Shown here one piece after another: positions 16,871 through 26,931 of a DNA stretch of 64,000 nucleotides. The notes beneath the pieces were generated by a model. That model was given only the letters and a program-made list of their open reading frames with translations, was not told the origin of the DNA and searched no databases. This DNA is from Nocardia sp. NRRL S-836 (lineage in GTDB: Bacteria; Actinomycetota; Actinomycetes; Mycobacteriales; Pseudonocardiaceae). Every line of letters begins with the position of its first letter. Positions within the stretch are counted from its first letter, which is position 1. The stretch spans positions 806,001 through 870,000 of the forward strand of contig NZ_LGDY01000091.1 of assembly GCF_001279525.1 (NCBI RefSeq), given 5' to 3'. Position numbers and translations under genes: made by a program.

Positions 16871-17247
16871 TTGAACTCCTTGGGTTCGTCCACCCGGCAC
16901 GGGTCGAAGGCCTCGATCTTGTCCACGAGGAACGCGCGCACCGCGCCCAGCCGGTCCAGGCACGCGTCCAGCTCGGCGAGCTTGCGCCGGTAGACCGCCC
17001 GCGAGTCGGGGCACGAGTCGCCGGACTCGTGGCCGGCCCGCAGGCACGCCACGAACGGCCGGGTGTCCTCCAGCGACAGCCCGATCGACTGCAACGACTG
17101 GATCTCCGACACCAGCCGGAGGTCGTGCTCGTCGTACTCGCGGTAGCCGTTGGCCGTGCGCTGCGCCTCCAGGAGCCCCTGCGACTCGTAGAAGCGCAAC
17201 GCACGGGTCGTCGTGCCGGCCCGCCTGGCCAGTTCGCCGATCCTCAT
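16861..17247 (-). CDS. MerR-family transcriptional regulator
   Basis: 128 residues. The winged-helix HTH covers 1-70 (MRIGELARRAGTTTRALRFYESQGLLEAQR), then a dimerisation helix. Cysteines occur in VACLRAG, DSCPDS, DPCRVD and at the C-terminus (FKCS), so metal or thiol sensing is possible, though the spacing is not that of a named subgroup. The start at 17247 matches the conserved MRIGEL opening of the family; longer in-frame extensions lack similarity. It is followed by thioredoxin with a 10-bp overlap. Confidence 0.92.
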   Translation of the reverse strand: MRIGELARRAGTTTRALRFYESQGLLEAQRTANGYREYDEHDLRLVSEIQSLQSIGLSLEDTRPFVACLRAGHESGDSCPDSRAVYRRKLAELDACLDRLGAVRAFLVDKIEAFDPCRVDEPKEFKCS

Positions 17248-17264
17248 GCCGCAGACGCTAAACG

Positions 17265-17280
17265 TTGACGTCCACGTCAA
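17265..17280. promoter_or_regulatory. inverted repeat, candidate MerR operator
   Basis: TTGACGT-CC-ACGTCAA, 7-bp perfect arms with a 2-bp centre, lies 18 bp before the MerR start. On the minus strand the left arm contains a TTGACG that could serve as a -35 box. A dyad within the promoter is the usual MerR arrangement; the -10 is not clear. Confidence 0.55.
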
Positions 17281-17324
17281 GGCAACACCGTTTCCAGCCT
17301 CCTCCGGAGGAGGCGGGCCCGCGG

Positions 17325-18032
17325 TCACCTGTTCACGGACGGCAGCTCCCCGGTCGTGGTGAGCTGCTCCGCGAGGTCGCGGAGCTTGGTGTTGGTGAGC
17401 TGGCTGGTGCGGACGAGCACGGTGAACGCCTGGTCGGCGCTGAGCTTGTGCCGTTCCATCAGGATGCCCTTGGCCTGACCGATCAGGTCGCGGGTCTGCA
17501 CCGCCTCGCCCATGTGCCGGCGTTGCTGGGCGGCGGCCAGCGCGATCGCCGCGTGCCCCGCGAACAGGTTGCCGACGTGGTGCGACTCGTCGTCGAACGC
17601 GCGGGCCTCACCGGCGTAGAGGTTGAGTGCACCCAGGTCGTCGTCCTGCACGAACAGCTGGAACGACAGCATGCTCCCCACCTCGAGCTTCGCGGCGCTG
17701 TCCGCGAACAGGGGCCACCGCTCGTCCTGGGCGACGTCGGGCACGGAGACGACCCTGTCCTGGTACAGCGCGGCCAGGCACGGACCCTGCCCGGTGTCGA
17801 ACTGCGCCTGGTCGACGTCGCACGGCAGCTCTCCGGTGGACGCCACGGTCCGGATCTCCCGCCGGCCCAGGACGGTCATGATGCCCGCGTGCTCGGCCCC
17901 GGGAACGGTGCCCACCGCCGCGTGCACGATCGCGTCCATCGTCGCCTGCTCGTCGCCCTGCCGTTGCAGCATGCGGGCGATCCCGGCCAGCTGGGTGGCC
18001 AAATCGCGGTCACCCGCGGTGTCGTTCGTCAT
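17325..18032 (-). CDS. GAF and ANTAR domain-containing protein
   Basis: 235 residues. A GAF sensor domain covers about 20-165 (GQGPCLAALYQDRVVSVPDV). A C-terminal ANTAR RNA-binding domain covers about 172-230 (RDLIGQAKGILMERHKLSADQAF). Such proteins act as transcription antiterminators that bind paired hexaloop stem-loops in nascent mRNA when their sensor is activated. The gene heads a stress-signalling island and has its own sigma-B/F-like promoter. An AGGAGG ribosome binding site lies before the ATG. Signal and RNA targets are unknown. Confidence 0.92.
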   Translation of the reverse strand: MTNDTAGDRDLATQLAGIARMLQRQGDEQATMDAIVHAAVGTVPGAEHAGIMTVLGRREIRTVASTGELPCDVDQAQFDTGQGPCLAALYQDRVVSVPDVAQDERWPLFADSAAKLEVGSMLSFQLFVQDDDLGALNLYAGEARAFDDESHHVGNLFAGHAAIALAAAQQRRHMGEAVQTRDLIGQAKGILMERHKLSADQAFTVLVRTSQLTNTKLRDLAEQLTTTGELPSVNR

Positions 18033-18078
18033 GGGCCACCTCCTGTCCGTCGTGGTGATCGGTTGCCTGTGGAGCGGT

Positions 18079-18101
18079 TACCCGAAGCCACCGGCTCAAC
18101 C
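18079..18101 (-). promoter_or_regulatory. sigma-B/SigF-type promoter of the GAF-ANTAR gene
   Basis: On the minus strand GGTT is followed by 14 nt and GGGTA, matching the actinobacterial alternative-sigma pattern GNTT-N14-16-GGGTA. It ends 47 bp before the start codon. Confidence 0.55.
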
Positions 18102-18139
18102 ACGTGACGCGTGCCGGCGGACCGAAGTCAACGGTAGTG

Positions 18140-19702
18140 CTAGGAGCCGGGTGCCGCGTCGTCGCGCGCGGGCCCGCCGGTCCGGCGCAGGCCGAGCACG
18201 CAGATGTCGTCACGGCCCACCTCGGGGCCGACCGCCCTGATCACACCCGGAACGAGGTGGTCGAGCGCGTCGGGCAGGCCGGAGGAGGCCACCGCCGCGC
18301 ACAGCCTCTCGACACCGGCGTCGATGTCGCTGCCGCGGTGTTCCACGAGCCCGTCGGTGTAGCAGAGCAGCAGGTCGCCGGGCCGCAACAGCGTCTCGAA
18401 CGCGCGGTAGTCCGCGTGGTGCGCGGCACCGGTGATCATCCCGTGCCGGTGCGTCATCGGCCGTGCGACGCCGTCGCGGACCAGCAGCGGGTGCGGGTGG
18501 CCCGCGTTGGCGTAGCAGAGCGAGCCCGTCCACGGCGTGTAGACGCCGTAGAACACGGTCGTCATGGTCAGGTCGGCGCACAGGCAGACGAGCCGGTTCA
18601 GCTTGCCCAGCACCCGGTCCGGGTCCGGGTTGTGCATCGCGTACGCGCGGATGGTGCTGCGGATGCGGCCCATCGTGACCGCCGCGTCCATGTCGTGCCC
18701 GACCACGTCACCGACCGCGACGGCGAGCCGGCCGTCCGGCAGCGTGAAGGCGTCGTAGAAGTCACCGCCCACGCCGATCGCGCCGTCGGCGGGCTGGTAG
18801 GCCGCCGCCAGCTCGACACCGGGGGTCAGGGGCAGGTCCGGCGGCAGCATCGCGCGTTGCAGCCGCAACATGAGCTGCCGTTCGTTCTCCAGCTGCGACT
18901 CGACGGCGTTCGCGCGCACCACGGCGGCTCGCGCGTCGGCCTCGGCGGCCCGCCGGGCCGTGCGGTCGACGTGCATGCCGCGCAGCGCCACCACCGCGCC
19001 GGTCTCGTCCGTCACCGACTCGCCGATCGAGGAGACCACGGCGATCATGCCGTCCTGGCGGCACAGCCTGAACTCGATCTCCGGCGCCGGGGTGTTCGTC
19101 TTGAGGGCCTCGAAGTGCGCGCGGACGACGGCCCGGTCGTCGTCGTGCACGAGGTCGAGCACGTCCTCCAGGGTGTCCGGCGACCGGCTGACCCCGGCGA
19201 TCCGGCACAGGTTCGCCGACCACACGAGCCGGCCGCTGCGCAGGTCGAGCTCCCACGAGCCGGTGCCGCCGGCCCGCTGCGCCCTGTCCAGCTGGTCGGT
19301 CCACACCGCCTGCAGCCGCAGGCCCTCCAGCTCGGCGATCTCGTGCGCGCTGGTGAGGTCCTGCACCGTGACGACGGCGGCGACCACCTCGTCGTTGTCG
19401 TGCAACGGGAAGCGGTTGAGCAGCAGGTGCCTGGTGGCGTTGTCCAGGTGGACCCGCGTCTTGACGTCGCGGTGCACGGTGCCGGTGCGCAGCACCTCGA
19501 CGATGCCCGCCTTCACCGCGGCCACGTGGCCCGCCGGGAGCAGCTCCTCCACGGTGCGACCGGTGTGGTCGTGCGGCGGCAAGCCGTGCGCGGTGGCGAA
19601 CGCCGGGTTGGCGTAGAGGATCCGCATCCGTCTGTCGAAGACGGCGAAGCCCACGGGCGAACCGTCCAGGAAGACCGACTCTTTTCCGTTCGCGAACCAC
19701 AT
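18140..19702 (-). CDS. PAS-domain SpoIIE-type PP2C phosphatase
   Basis: 520 residues. Two PAS sensor domains (about 10-125, with FDRRMRILYANPAFATAHG, and 145-265) are followed by a short coiled coil (ENERQLMLRLQRAMLPPDLP) and a SpoIIE phosphatase domain at about 300-510. That domain has metal-binding aspartates in GVGGDFYDAF, VGDVVGHDMDAA and RDDICVL. These enzymes dephosphorylate STAS-domain anti-anti-sigma factors and so release sigma factors. Several STAS proteins are encoded nearby. A GGGAGGATC ribosome binding site lies 10 nt upstream, and a sigma-B/F-type promoter precedes it. Confidence 0.93.
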   Translation of the reverse strand: MWFANGKESVFLDGSPVGFAVFDRRMRILYANPAFATAHGLPPHDHTGRTVEELLPAGHVAAVKAGIVEVLRTGTVHRDVKTRVHLDNATRHLLLNRFPLHDNDEVVAAVVTVQDLTSAHEIAELEGLRLQAVWTDQLDRAQRAGGTGSWELDLRSGRLVWSANLCRIAGVSRSPDTLEDVLDLVHDDDRAVVRAHFEALKTNTPAPEIEFRLCRQDGMIAVVSSIGESVTDETGAVVALRGMHVDRTARRAAEADARAAVVRANAVESQLENERQLMLRLQRAMLPPDLPLTPGVELAAAYQPADGAIGVGGDFYDAFTLPDGRLAVAVGDVVGHDMDAAVTMGRIRSTIRAYAMHNPDPDRVLGKLNRLVCLCADLTMTTVFYGVYTPWTGSLCYANAGHPHPLLVRDGVARPMTHRHGMITGAAHHADYRAFETLLRPGDLLLCYTDGLVEHRGSDIDAGVERLCAAVASSGLPDALDHLVPGVIRAVGPEVGRDDICVLGLRRTGGPARDDAAPGS

Positions 19703-19779
19703 GGCCGGTCGATCCTCCCTGCTTCACCACACAGGTCCGGGCTCCAAGTCCTCGGCATGACGTGTTCAGGACGGCTGGA

Positions 19780-19803
19780 TACCCGGTTCGCGCACGGGCA
19801 AAC
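19780..19803 (-). promoter_or_regulatory. sigma-B/SigF-type promoter of the PAS-PP2C gene
   Basis: On the minus strand GTTT, 15 nt and GGGTA give an exact match to the SigB/SigF consensus, about 78 bp before the start codon at 19702. A stress-sigma promoter before a phosphatase that would activate such a sigma factor implies positive feedback. Confidence 0.65.
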
Positions 19804-19852
19804 GCACCCCCGGCTGGACCACACTCCAGGGTGACAGCGCGGGACCGGCGGC

Positions 19853-22162
19853 TCAGGGCAGCGTCACGCCGACGACGCAGGTGTCGTCGTCGGTGTTCGA
19901 GTCGCTGGTGTCGAGCAGGTGGTCGAGCAGCTCGTCCAGGCCCGACCACGGGCGCTGCACCTGGGTGCGCAGCCGTTCCAGGCACTCGTCCAGCGCCAGG
20001 TCGCGGCGCTCGACCAGGCCGTCGGTGTAGAGCAGCAGGGTGTCGCCCGGTTCGAGCTGCAGCTCGCCCTCCTGGTAGGTGGCCTCCGAGAGGGCACCCA
20101 GCATCAGGCCGCGCAGCATCGGCAGCAGCTCGCCCTGACCGTCCCTGATCAGCACGGGCGGCAGGTGACCGGCCCGCGCCCAGCGCAGCACGCGGGTGAC
20201 CGGGTCGTACAGGCCGCAGATCGCGGTGGCCATGATGTTCTCGGTGAGGTGGTGGGCCACGAGGTTCAGCCACGTCAGCAGCTGCGCCGGACCCGCGCCG
20301 GTCGCGGCGAGCCCGCGCAGCGCGTTGCGCAGCACCACCATCCCGGTCGCGCCCTTGATGCCGTGGCCGGTGATGTCGCCGACCGACACCAGGATCTGCT
20401 TGGTCGGCAGGACGACGGCGTCGTACCAGTCACCGCCGACCAGCTCCTCCTGCTCGGCCGGCCGGTAGCGCACGGCCACCCGCAGGCCGAAGGCCTCGAT
20501 CGTGGGGTGCGTGGGCGGCATGATCACCTGTTGGAGCTGCAGCGTGAGCTTGTTGCGCTCGGCCGCCTCCTGCGCCGTGATCGCGAGCTGGTCCTGGGTG
20601 GCCGACAGCGCCACCTCGGTCCAGTGCTGCGCCGACGCGTCCTGGTAGGCGCCCCGCACGGCCAGCAGCGTCCCCTGCGAGTCGAGGACGGGTTCGGCGA
20701 TGACGCGCACGTGCCGGGTGACGCCGTCGCCGCGCTGCAACCGGAACGCCGCCGCGGACGACCGGTGGTAGTGCAGCACGTTGTGCAGGAACCCGTTGAG
20801 CGACGGCACGTCGTCGGGGTGCGCGTGCGCGGTGATCTCCGCCAGCGGCACGGGCCGCTCGTCGGCGCCGCGGCCGTACAGCGAGTGCAGCTGGCTGTTC
20901 CAGATGATCCGGCCGCTGGAGAGGTCCTCTTCGAAGCCGCCGACCCGCCCGAGCCGTTGCGCGTGCTGCAGCAGGTTCGCCAGCCGCGCGGCCTCGTCCT
21001 GGACCCGCCACACGACCAGCACCAGCACGCCGTGCCGGGTGATGCTCACGCTCGCCGTGACGGTCACCGGCACCTCGTCCACGAGCGCGGCGAGGGTCAT
21101 GCGGTCGGCGCGGAACGGTTCACCCGTGGAGTGCACGTGCTCGACCTTGTCGAACAGGTTGCCCTCCGCCGCGGCCAGCGGGTAGATCTCCAGCAGCAGC
21201 TTGCCCACCACCGTGGCGCGCGGCCGGCCGGCGATGTCCACGAACCGGCCGTTCACGTGGTGCACCCGGAAGTCGGTGACGGTGCCGTCGGCGGAGAGCT
21301 CGGGGCCGAGCACGAGCGTCGGGTCGAGCAGCCCGTCGGCGAGGTCGACCAGCTCGGAGGGTGCCGACTTCAGGTGGTCGGGCGTGCTCGGCGCGATGAC
21401 GTCGAGCGTCGCCGCGCACAGCTCCGCCAGCGCCTCCACCTGCTTGTGCACGCTCAACGGCTGGGGAGTGAGCGGGTCGGGCCAGCAGATCTCCAGCACA
21501 CCGGTGATCCGGCCGCCGGTGCCCGCGGGCACGGCGACCCGGCCGGGCAGGTCGGCCCCGATCGAGGGCAGTCCCGTCGCGGCGAGGTCCTCCAGCCAGA
21601 CCGTGGCGCGTTCGACCAGCGCTCGGCGGGCCGGTGTCAGCACACCGGGCGGCACGTACCGCCACCGCCCGGCCTCACCGGCACCGAAACCGGCCTGGCC
21701 GGCCAGCGTGAGCGACGAGTCGGCACCCGCCGACCAGATCGCCACCGCGGTCGCACCGAGCGGCGCGAGGGCGTGGGCGAACAGCGACTGGGCGACGGCC
21801 TGCGTGTCGTCCGCCCGCAGCGCGGCGCTCTCCGCCGTCCGCAACCGGATCGCCGTCGTGGCGTCCGGTTCGTCGGCCACGACCGGCGCGGCGGTCAGCC
21901 CGTCGCCCGCCACCTCGTTGATGATCTCCACGGCCAGCTGGAGCTGCGTGGTGCCCGCCCGTTCGGCCAGCTGCGCCAGCTGTTGCGCGGCCTGCGCGGG
22001 ACCGCAGCGCAACCGTTCGACGAGCACGCCCTTGGCGAGCTCGACCAGTGCCCGGCCGTCCGCGGCGGCCCGCGCCTCGTCGACCTCCCTGTGCAGGCGA
22101 GCGACCGTTCCCGCGAGCCGGCCGATCCCCGCCTCACCGGCGGTCACCGAGGACGCATCCAC
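19853..22162 (-). CDS. ANTAR-GAF-PAS-PAS SpoIIE-type PP2C phosphatase
   Basis: 769 residues. An N-terminal ANTAR-like helical region (about 35-95, LVELAKGVLVERLRCGPAQAAQQLAQLAERAG) is followed by a GAF-like domain (110-265), two PAS domains (about 275-520), a coiled coil (AAERNKLTLQLQQVIMPPTHP) and a SpoIIE phosphatase (560-769) with metal residues in GGDWYD, VGDITGHG and DDDTCVVG. The start codon overlaps the end of the hybrid kinase gene by 19 bp, so the two are co-expressed and probably one pathway. An ANTAR module at the N-terminus is unusual, since it is normally C-terminal. Its RNA-binding residues need checking. Confidence 0.9.
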   Translation of the reverse strand: MDASSVTAGEAGIGRLAGTVARLHREVDEARAAADGRALVELAKGVLVERLRCGPAQAAQQLAQLAERAGTTQLQLAVEIINEVAGDGLTAAPVVADEPDATTAIRLRTAESAALRADDTQAVAQSLFAHALAPLGATAVAIWSAGADSSLTLAGQAGFGAGEAGRWRYVPPGVLTPARRALVERATVWLEDLAATGLPSIGADLPGRVAVPAGTGGRITGVLEICWPDPLTPQPLSVHKQVEALAELCAATLDVIAPSTPDHLKSAPSELVDLADGLLDPTLVLGPELSADGTVTDFRVHHVNGRFVDIAGRPRATVVGKLLLEIYPLAAAEGNLFDKVEHVHSTGEPFRADRMTLAALVDEVPVTVTASVSITRHGVLVLVVWRVQDEAARLANLLQHAQRLGRVGGFEEDLSSGRIIWNSQLHSLYGRGADERPVPLAEITAHAHPDDVPSLNGFLHNVLHYHRSSAAAFRLQRGDGVTRHVRVIAEPVLDSQGTLLAVRGAYQDASAQHWTEVALSATQDQLAITAQEAAERNKLTLQLQQVIMPPTHPTIEAFGLRVAVRYRPAEQEELVGGDWYDAVVLPTKQILVSVGDITGHGIKGATGMVVLRNALRGLAATGAGPAQLLTWLNLVAHHLTENIMATAICGLYDPVTRVLRWARAGHLPPVLIRDGQGELLPMLRGLMLGALSEATYQEGELQLEPGDTLLLYTDGLVERRDLALDECLERLRTQVQRPWSGLDELLDHLLDTSDSNTDDDTCVVGVTLP

Positions 22163-25100
22163 CGCAGAGCGCAGGCGACGAGGTCGTCGGCGTCCACCGG
22201 CTTGGTGACGTAGTCGTTGGCGCCGGAGGCGATGCTCTTGTCCCGGTCACCCGGCATGGCCTTCGCCGTCACCGTGATGATCGGCAGGTCCGCGTGGTCC
22301 GGCATGGCGCGGATCGCCGAGGTGGCGGCGTACCCGTCCATCTCCGGCATCATCACGTCCATCAGGATCAGGTCGATCTCCGGGTGGCCGACCAGCGTCT
22401 CGATGCCCTCCCTGCCGTTCTCCGCGTGCAGCACCGTCACACCGTGCAGCTCCAGGATGCTGCTGAGCGCGAAGAGGTTGCGGGCGTCGTCGTCGACGAT
22501 CAGCACCGTCCGGCCGTTCAGCTGCCCGTTCGCCTGGCGGGCCGCCGGTGGCCGCGGCTGCTCGGGCCGCACCAGCGGCAGCACGTCCTCCGGGCCCTCG
22601 GCGTTGAGGTGCAACGCGATCCGCTCGCGCAGTTCGTCCAGACTGGACAGCAGCTCGAGCGGCCGGGTGCCGGTGCGCTCCTGCAACCGCTGCTCGAAAT
22701 CGGTGGAGAGCCTGCGGTTGTTGTGCGCCAGCACCGGGGTCGTGCTCGCGGCGGGGTCACCGTCGAGCGCGTCGAGGAACCGCAGCGCGGCGTCGTCGGG
22801 CAGGTCCAGCTCCAGCACCACGCAGTGGTAGGGCTCGGTGGCCAGCGCCGCCGCGGCCTCCTGCTCGCCGACCGCCGTCACGACCTCGGCGGTGCCACGC
22901 GGGTCGTTGCTGGCCGACAGGTCGGTCACCGCGCTCTGCGCCACGAGCGAGAGCAGGCCCTGCGGCCGTTCCTCCACCACGAGGAGCCGGCGCCGGTGGC
23001 CGTGGGTCGCGGGCGGCGCCACCTCCACCGACGTGGGTGCCGCCTGGCTGTGGGCGTCGGTGACCGGCTCGCGGTAGTCCGCCCGGTGCACCGGCAGGTA
23101 GAGGGTGAACGAGCTGCCCTCGCCCAGGGTGCTGTCGGCGGTGATCGAACCGCCGAGCAGGTAGGCGATCTCGCGACTGATCGACAGGCCCAGGCCGGTG
23201 CCGCCGTACTTGCGGCTGGTCGTGCCGTCGGCCTGCTGGAACGCTCCGAAGATCGACTCCAGCTGGTGGTCGGCGATGCCGATGCCGGTGTCGCTGACGC
23301 GGAACGCGATGGCCGGACCGTGCTCGCGCACCGCGTGCGGGAGCTGGTCGGGGTCGGCGAGCTCGATGCGCAGCTCCACCCCGCCGGTCTCGGTGAACTT
23401 CACCGCGTTGGAGAGCAGGTTGCGCAGCACCTGCTGCAGCCGGGTGTCGTCGGTGATCAGCTGCTCCGGCGTGCCCGGCGCGGTGGTGATCTGGAAGTTC
23501 AGGCCCTTCTGCGTGGTGAGCGGCCGGAACGTGACCTCGACGTAGTCCAGCAGCCGCCGCAGCGACACCGGCTCGGGGGAGATGTCCATCTTGCCCGCCT
23601 CGACCTTGGACAGGTCGAGGATGTCGTTGATCAGCTGCAGCAGGTCCGAGCCGGCGGAGTGGATGATGCCCGCGTACTCCACCTGCTTCGGGGTGAGGTT
23701 GCGGCTCGGGTTCTGCGCGAGCAGCTGGGCGAGGATCAGCAGGCTGTTCAACGGGGTGCGCAGCTCGTGGCTCATGTTGGCCAGGAACTCCGACTTGTAC
23801 TTCGACGCCAGCGTGAGCTCCTGGGCGCGGACCTCCAGCTGCTGCCGCGCCTGCTCGATCTCCAGGTTCTTCGCCTCGATGTCGCTGTTCTGGATGGCGA
23901 GCAGCTCCGCCTTCTCCTCCAGCTCCTTGTTGGAGCGCTGCAGCTCCTCCTGGCGGGCCTGCAGCTCACCGGAACGCGACTGCAGCTCCACCGCGAGCCG
24001 CTGGGACTCGGTGAGCAGCTCGTCGGTGCGCGCGTTGGCGATGATGGTGTTGACGTTGACGCCGATGGTCTCCATCAGCTGTTCGAGGAAGTCGCGGTGG
24101 ATGTCGGTGAAGCGGTGCACCGAGGCGACCTCGATGACGCCGAGGACCTGGTCCTCCACGACGATCGGCAGCACGACCAGGTTCACCGGCGCCGTCCGGC
24201 CCAGACCGGACGTGATGGCGACGTAGTCGGCCGGCATCGCGTCCACGGCGATGGTGCGGCGGCTGCGCGCGGCCTGGCCGACGAGTGACTGGCCGAACCG
24301 GAACCGGGTCGGCCGCGAGTCGTCGTCGGGGTGGCCGTAGGAGCTGATCAACCGCAGCTCCTGCTGGTCGTCCGCGTCGTCGGCCAGGTAGAACGCGCCG
24401 AACTGGGCCGACACCAGCGGCGTCAGCTCGTCCATGATCAGCTCGGCGACGACGGCCAGGTCCCTGCGGCCCTGCATCAGGCCGGAGATGCGGGCCAGGT
24501 TGGACTTCAGCCAGTCCTGGTCCTGGTTGGCCTTGGTGGAGGCGCGCAACGACTCCACCATCGAGTTGATGTTGTCCTTGAGCTCGGCGACCTCGCCGGA
24601 GGCCTCGACGGTGATCGACCGGGTCAGGTCGCCCTCGGCCACCGCGCTGGTCACCCCGGCGATGGCGCGCACCTGCCTGGTGAGGTTCTCGGCGAGCTCG
24701 TTGACGTTCTCGGTGAGCCGCTTCCACGTGCCGGAGACGCCCTCGACCTCGGCCTGGCCGCCGAGCCGGCCCTCGCTGCCGACCTCGCGCGCCACGCGGG
24801 TCACCTCGGCGGCGAACGAGCTGAGCTGGTCGACCATCGTGTTGATCGTCGTCTTCAGTTCGAGGATTTCGCCGCGGGCGTCCACGTCGATCTTCTTCGT
24901 CAGGTCGCCCTGCGCGACCGCGGTGGTGACCTGGGCGATGTTGCGGACCTGGTTGGTCAGGTTGTTCGCCATGAAGTTGACGTTGTCGGTCAGGTCCTTC
25001 CACGTGCCCGCCACGTTCGGGACGCGCGCCTGACCGCCGAGCATGCCCTCGGTGCCCACCTCGCGCGCGACGCGGGTGACCTCGTCGGCGAACGCCGACA

Positions 25101-26679
25101 GCGTGTCAACCATCGTGTTGATCACGCCGGCCAGCGCGGCGACCTCGCCCTTGGCCTCGACCGTGATCTTCTGCGACAGGTCGCCGCGGGCGACCGCCGT
25201 GGCGACCTGGGCGATGGACCGCACCTGGTTCGTCAGGTTGGACGCCATCAGGTTGACGTTGTCGGTGAGGTCCTTCCACGTGCCCGACACACCGCGCACC
25301 GTGGCCTGCCCGCCCAGGTTGCCCTCGGTGCCGACCTCGCGGGACACGCGGGTGACCTCGTCGGCGAACCCGGACAGCTGGTCGACCATCGTGTTGATGG
25401 TCTCCTTGAGCTCCAGGATCTCGCCCCGGGCGTCGACGCGGATCTTCTGCGACAGGTCACCGCGCGCCACCGCCGTCGTGACCTGGGCGATCGACCGGAC
25501 CTGCGCGGTGAGGTTGTCGGCCATGATGTTGACCGACTCCGTGAGGTCCTTCCACGTGCCGGACACGCCCTTCACGTCGGCCTGCCCGCCCAGCCGGCCG
25601 TCCGTGCCGACCTCGCGGGACACGCGGGTGACCTCGTCGGCGAAGGACGAGAGCTGGTCGACCATCGTGTTGATGGTGTCCTTCAGCTCCAGGATCTCGC
25701 CGCGGGCCGTCACGGTGATCTTCTGCGACAGGTCGCCGCGCGCGACCGCCGTGGCGACCTGGGCGATGGACCGCACCTGCGCGGTCAGGTTGCCCGCCAT
25801 GAAGTTCACCGAGTCGGTGAGGTCGCGCCAGGTGCCGGACACGCCCTTCACGTCGGCCTGGCCGCCGAGGATGCCGTCGGTGCCGACCTCGCGGGAGACG
25901 CGGGTGACCTCGTCGGCGAACGACGAGAGCTGGTCGACCATCGTGTTGATGGTGTTCTTCAGTTCGAGGATCTCACCGCGCGCGGTGACCGTGATCTTCT
26001 GGCTCAGGTCGCCGCTGGCCACCGCGGTGGTCACCTGCGCGATGTTGCGGACCTGGTCGGTCAGGTTGCCCGCCATGAAGTTCACCGAGTCGGTGAGGTC
26101 GCGCCAGGTGCCCGACACGCCCTGCACGTCGGCCTGGCCGCCGAGTCGTCCCTCGCTGCCGACCTCGCGCGCCACGCGGGTGACCTCGTCGGCGAACGAC
26201 GACAGCTGGTCGACCATCGTGTTGACGGTGTTCTTGAGCTCCAGGATCTCGCCGCGCGCGTCGACGTCGATCTTCTGGCTGAGGTCGCCGCGGGCCACCG
26301 CCGTCGCCACCTGCGCGATGTCGCGCACCTGGCTGGTCAGGTTGCCCGCCATGGCGTTCACCGAGTCGGTGAGGTCCTTCCAGGTGCCGGACACGCCGGG
26401 CACCTCGGCCTGTCCGCCCAGCCGGCCGTCCGTGCCGACCTCACGGGCGACACGGGTCACCTCGGAGGTGAACAGCGACAGCTGGTCGACCATGCCGTTG
26501 AAGACGGTGGCGATCTCACCGAGCAGCCCGTTGGACTCGTCGGGAAGGCGGATGCCGAAGTCGCCGTCGCGCACCGCTGTCAGTCCGGCGAGCAACTGCC
26601 GCAGCTCCGGCAGGTCCGCCGCCTCTCTGGCGCCGTCCTGCCCCTGAGAACGTTCTGCCTGCGAGGTCTTGGTGACCAT
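22144..26679 (-). CDS. poly-HAMP hybrid histidine kinase with two receiver domains
   Basis: 1511 residues, no transmembrane segment, so cytosolic. A short HAMP-like head ([18 protein letters not shown]) is followed by seven 92-residue repeats up to about residue 700. Each repeat contains two HAMP-type units ([19 protein letters not shown] and [18 protein letters not shown]). Then come a GAF domain (about 715-870), a long coiled coil, HisKA with His971 in [11 protein letters not shown], HATPase_c, a degenerate receiver (LELDLPDD) and a C-terminal receiver with Asp1441 in [11 protein letters not shown]. The repeats resemble those of fungal group III (Nik1/Os-1) kinases, which respond to osmotic stress. 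A GGAGG ribosome binding site lies 10 nt before the ATG. It overlaps the downstream PP2C gene, which suggests an output to partner switching. Confidence 0.93.
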   Translation of the reverse strand: MVTKTSQAERSQGQDGAREAADLPELRQLLAGLTAVRDGDFGIRLPDESNGLLGEIATVFNGMVDQLSLFTSEVTRVAREVGTDGRLGGQAEVPGVSGTWKDLTDSVNAMAGNLTSQVRDIAQVATAVARGDLSQKIDVDARGEILELKNTVNTMVDQLSSFADEVTRVAREVGSEGRLGGQADVQGVSGTWRDLTDSVNFMAGNLTDQVRNIAQVTTAVASGDLSQKITVTARGEILELKNTINTMVDQLSSFADEVTRVSREVGTDGILGGQADVKGVSGTWRDLTDSVNFMAGNLTAQVRSIAQVATAVARGDLSQKITVTARGEILELKDTINTMVDQLSSFADEVTRVSREVGTDGRLGGQADVKGVSGTWKDLTESVNIMADNLTAQVRSIAQVTTAVARGDLSQKIRVDARGEILELKETINTMVDQLSGFADEVTRVSREVGTEGNLGGQATVRGVSGTWKDLTDNVNLMASNLTNQVRSIAQVATAVARGDLSQKITVEAKGEVAALAGVINTMVDTLSAFADEVTRVAREVGTEGMLGGQARVPNVAGTWKDLTDNVNFMANNLTNQVRNIAQVTTAVAQGDLTKKIDVDARGEILELKTTINTMVDQLSSFAAEVTRVAREVGSEGRLGGQAEVEGVSGTWKRLTENVNELAENLTRQVRAIAGVTSAVAEGDLTRSITVEASGEVAELKDNINSMVESLRASTKANQDQDWLKSNLARISGLMQGRRDLAVVAELIMDELTPLVSAQFGAFYLADDADDQQELRLISSYGHPDDDSRPTRFRFGQSLVGQAARSRRTIAVDAMPADYVAITSGLGRTAPVNLVVLPIVVEDQVLGVIEVASVHRFTDIHRDFLEQLMETIGVNVNTIIANARTDELLTESQRLAVELQSRSGELQARQEELQRSNKELEEKAELLAIQNSDIEAKNLEIEQARQQLEVRAQELTLASKYKSEFLANMSHELRTPLNSLLILAQLLAQNPSRNLTPKQVEYAGIIHSAGSDLLQLINDILDLSKVEAGKMDISPEPVSLRRLLDYVEVTFRPLTTQKGLNFQITTAPGTPEQLITDDTRLQQVLRNLLSNAVKFTETGGVELRIELADPDQLPHAVREHGPAIAFRVSDTGIGIADHQLESIFGAFQQADGTTSRKYGGTGLGLSISREIAYLLGGSITADSTLGEGSSFTLYLPVHRADYREPVTDAHSQAAPTSVEVAPPATHGHRRRLLVVEERPQGLLSLVAQSAVTDLSASNDPRGTAEVVTAVGEQEAAAALATEPYHCVVLELDLPDDAALRFLDALDGDPAASTTPVLAHNNRRLSTDFEQRLQERTGTRPLELLSSLDELRERIALHLNAEGPEDVLPLVRPEQPRPPAARQANGQLNGRTVLIVDDDARNLFALSSILELHGVTVLHAENGREGIETLVGHPEIDLILMDVMMPEMDGYAATSAIRAMPDHADLPIITVTAKAMPGDRDKSIASGANDYVTKPVDADDLVACALRWMRPR
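24590..26520 (-). repeat. seven tandem 276-bp repeats encoding HAMP pairs
   Basis: The segment encoding EVTRV(A/S)REVG recurs at exact 276-bp spacing (anchor positions 24782, 25058, 25334, 25610, 25886, 26162, 26438). Copies differ mainly at synonymous sites and at a few residues (GRLGG, GILGG, GNLGG, GMLGG). Long near-identical stretches make the array prone to copy-number change and misassembly. Confidence 0.9.
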
Positions 26680-26931
26680 CGGTTCGCTGCCTCCACGGCA
26701 TGGCGCAATATGCGTGAGAGGAGACACCTGCGGGTTCAAGCGCGCTCCGGTGAACCTGAGCGATCTTACGCGATCAAGCCTGGGCCGGGATGCCGCGATG
26801 GATGGAACCCGCTGGTGCTCAATGCCCTGCCACGGTGGGCAAATCACCTTCGAGTGATGTTCACCGGCGCGGAAAGCCCCTGCGGGCAGCGACGCCGGGT
26901 AGCGTGCAAGCCGCGCTGGGGGAGCAGCGCG

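Noticed and set aside
24331..26900. Long plus-strand frame through the HAMP repeat array
   Set aside because: It is the complement of the histidine kinase repeats. Only its last 130 codons (from 26932) are a real gene, the HATPase protein.
26897..26901. GGGTA as a SigB/F -10 box before the HATPase gene
   Set aside because: No GTTT-like -35 is present 14-16 bp upstream, so this is probably chance.
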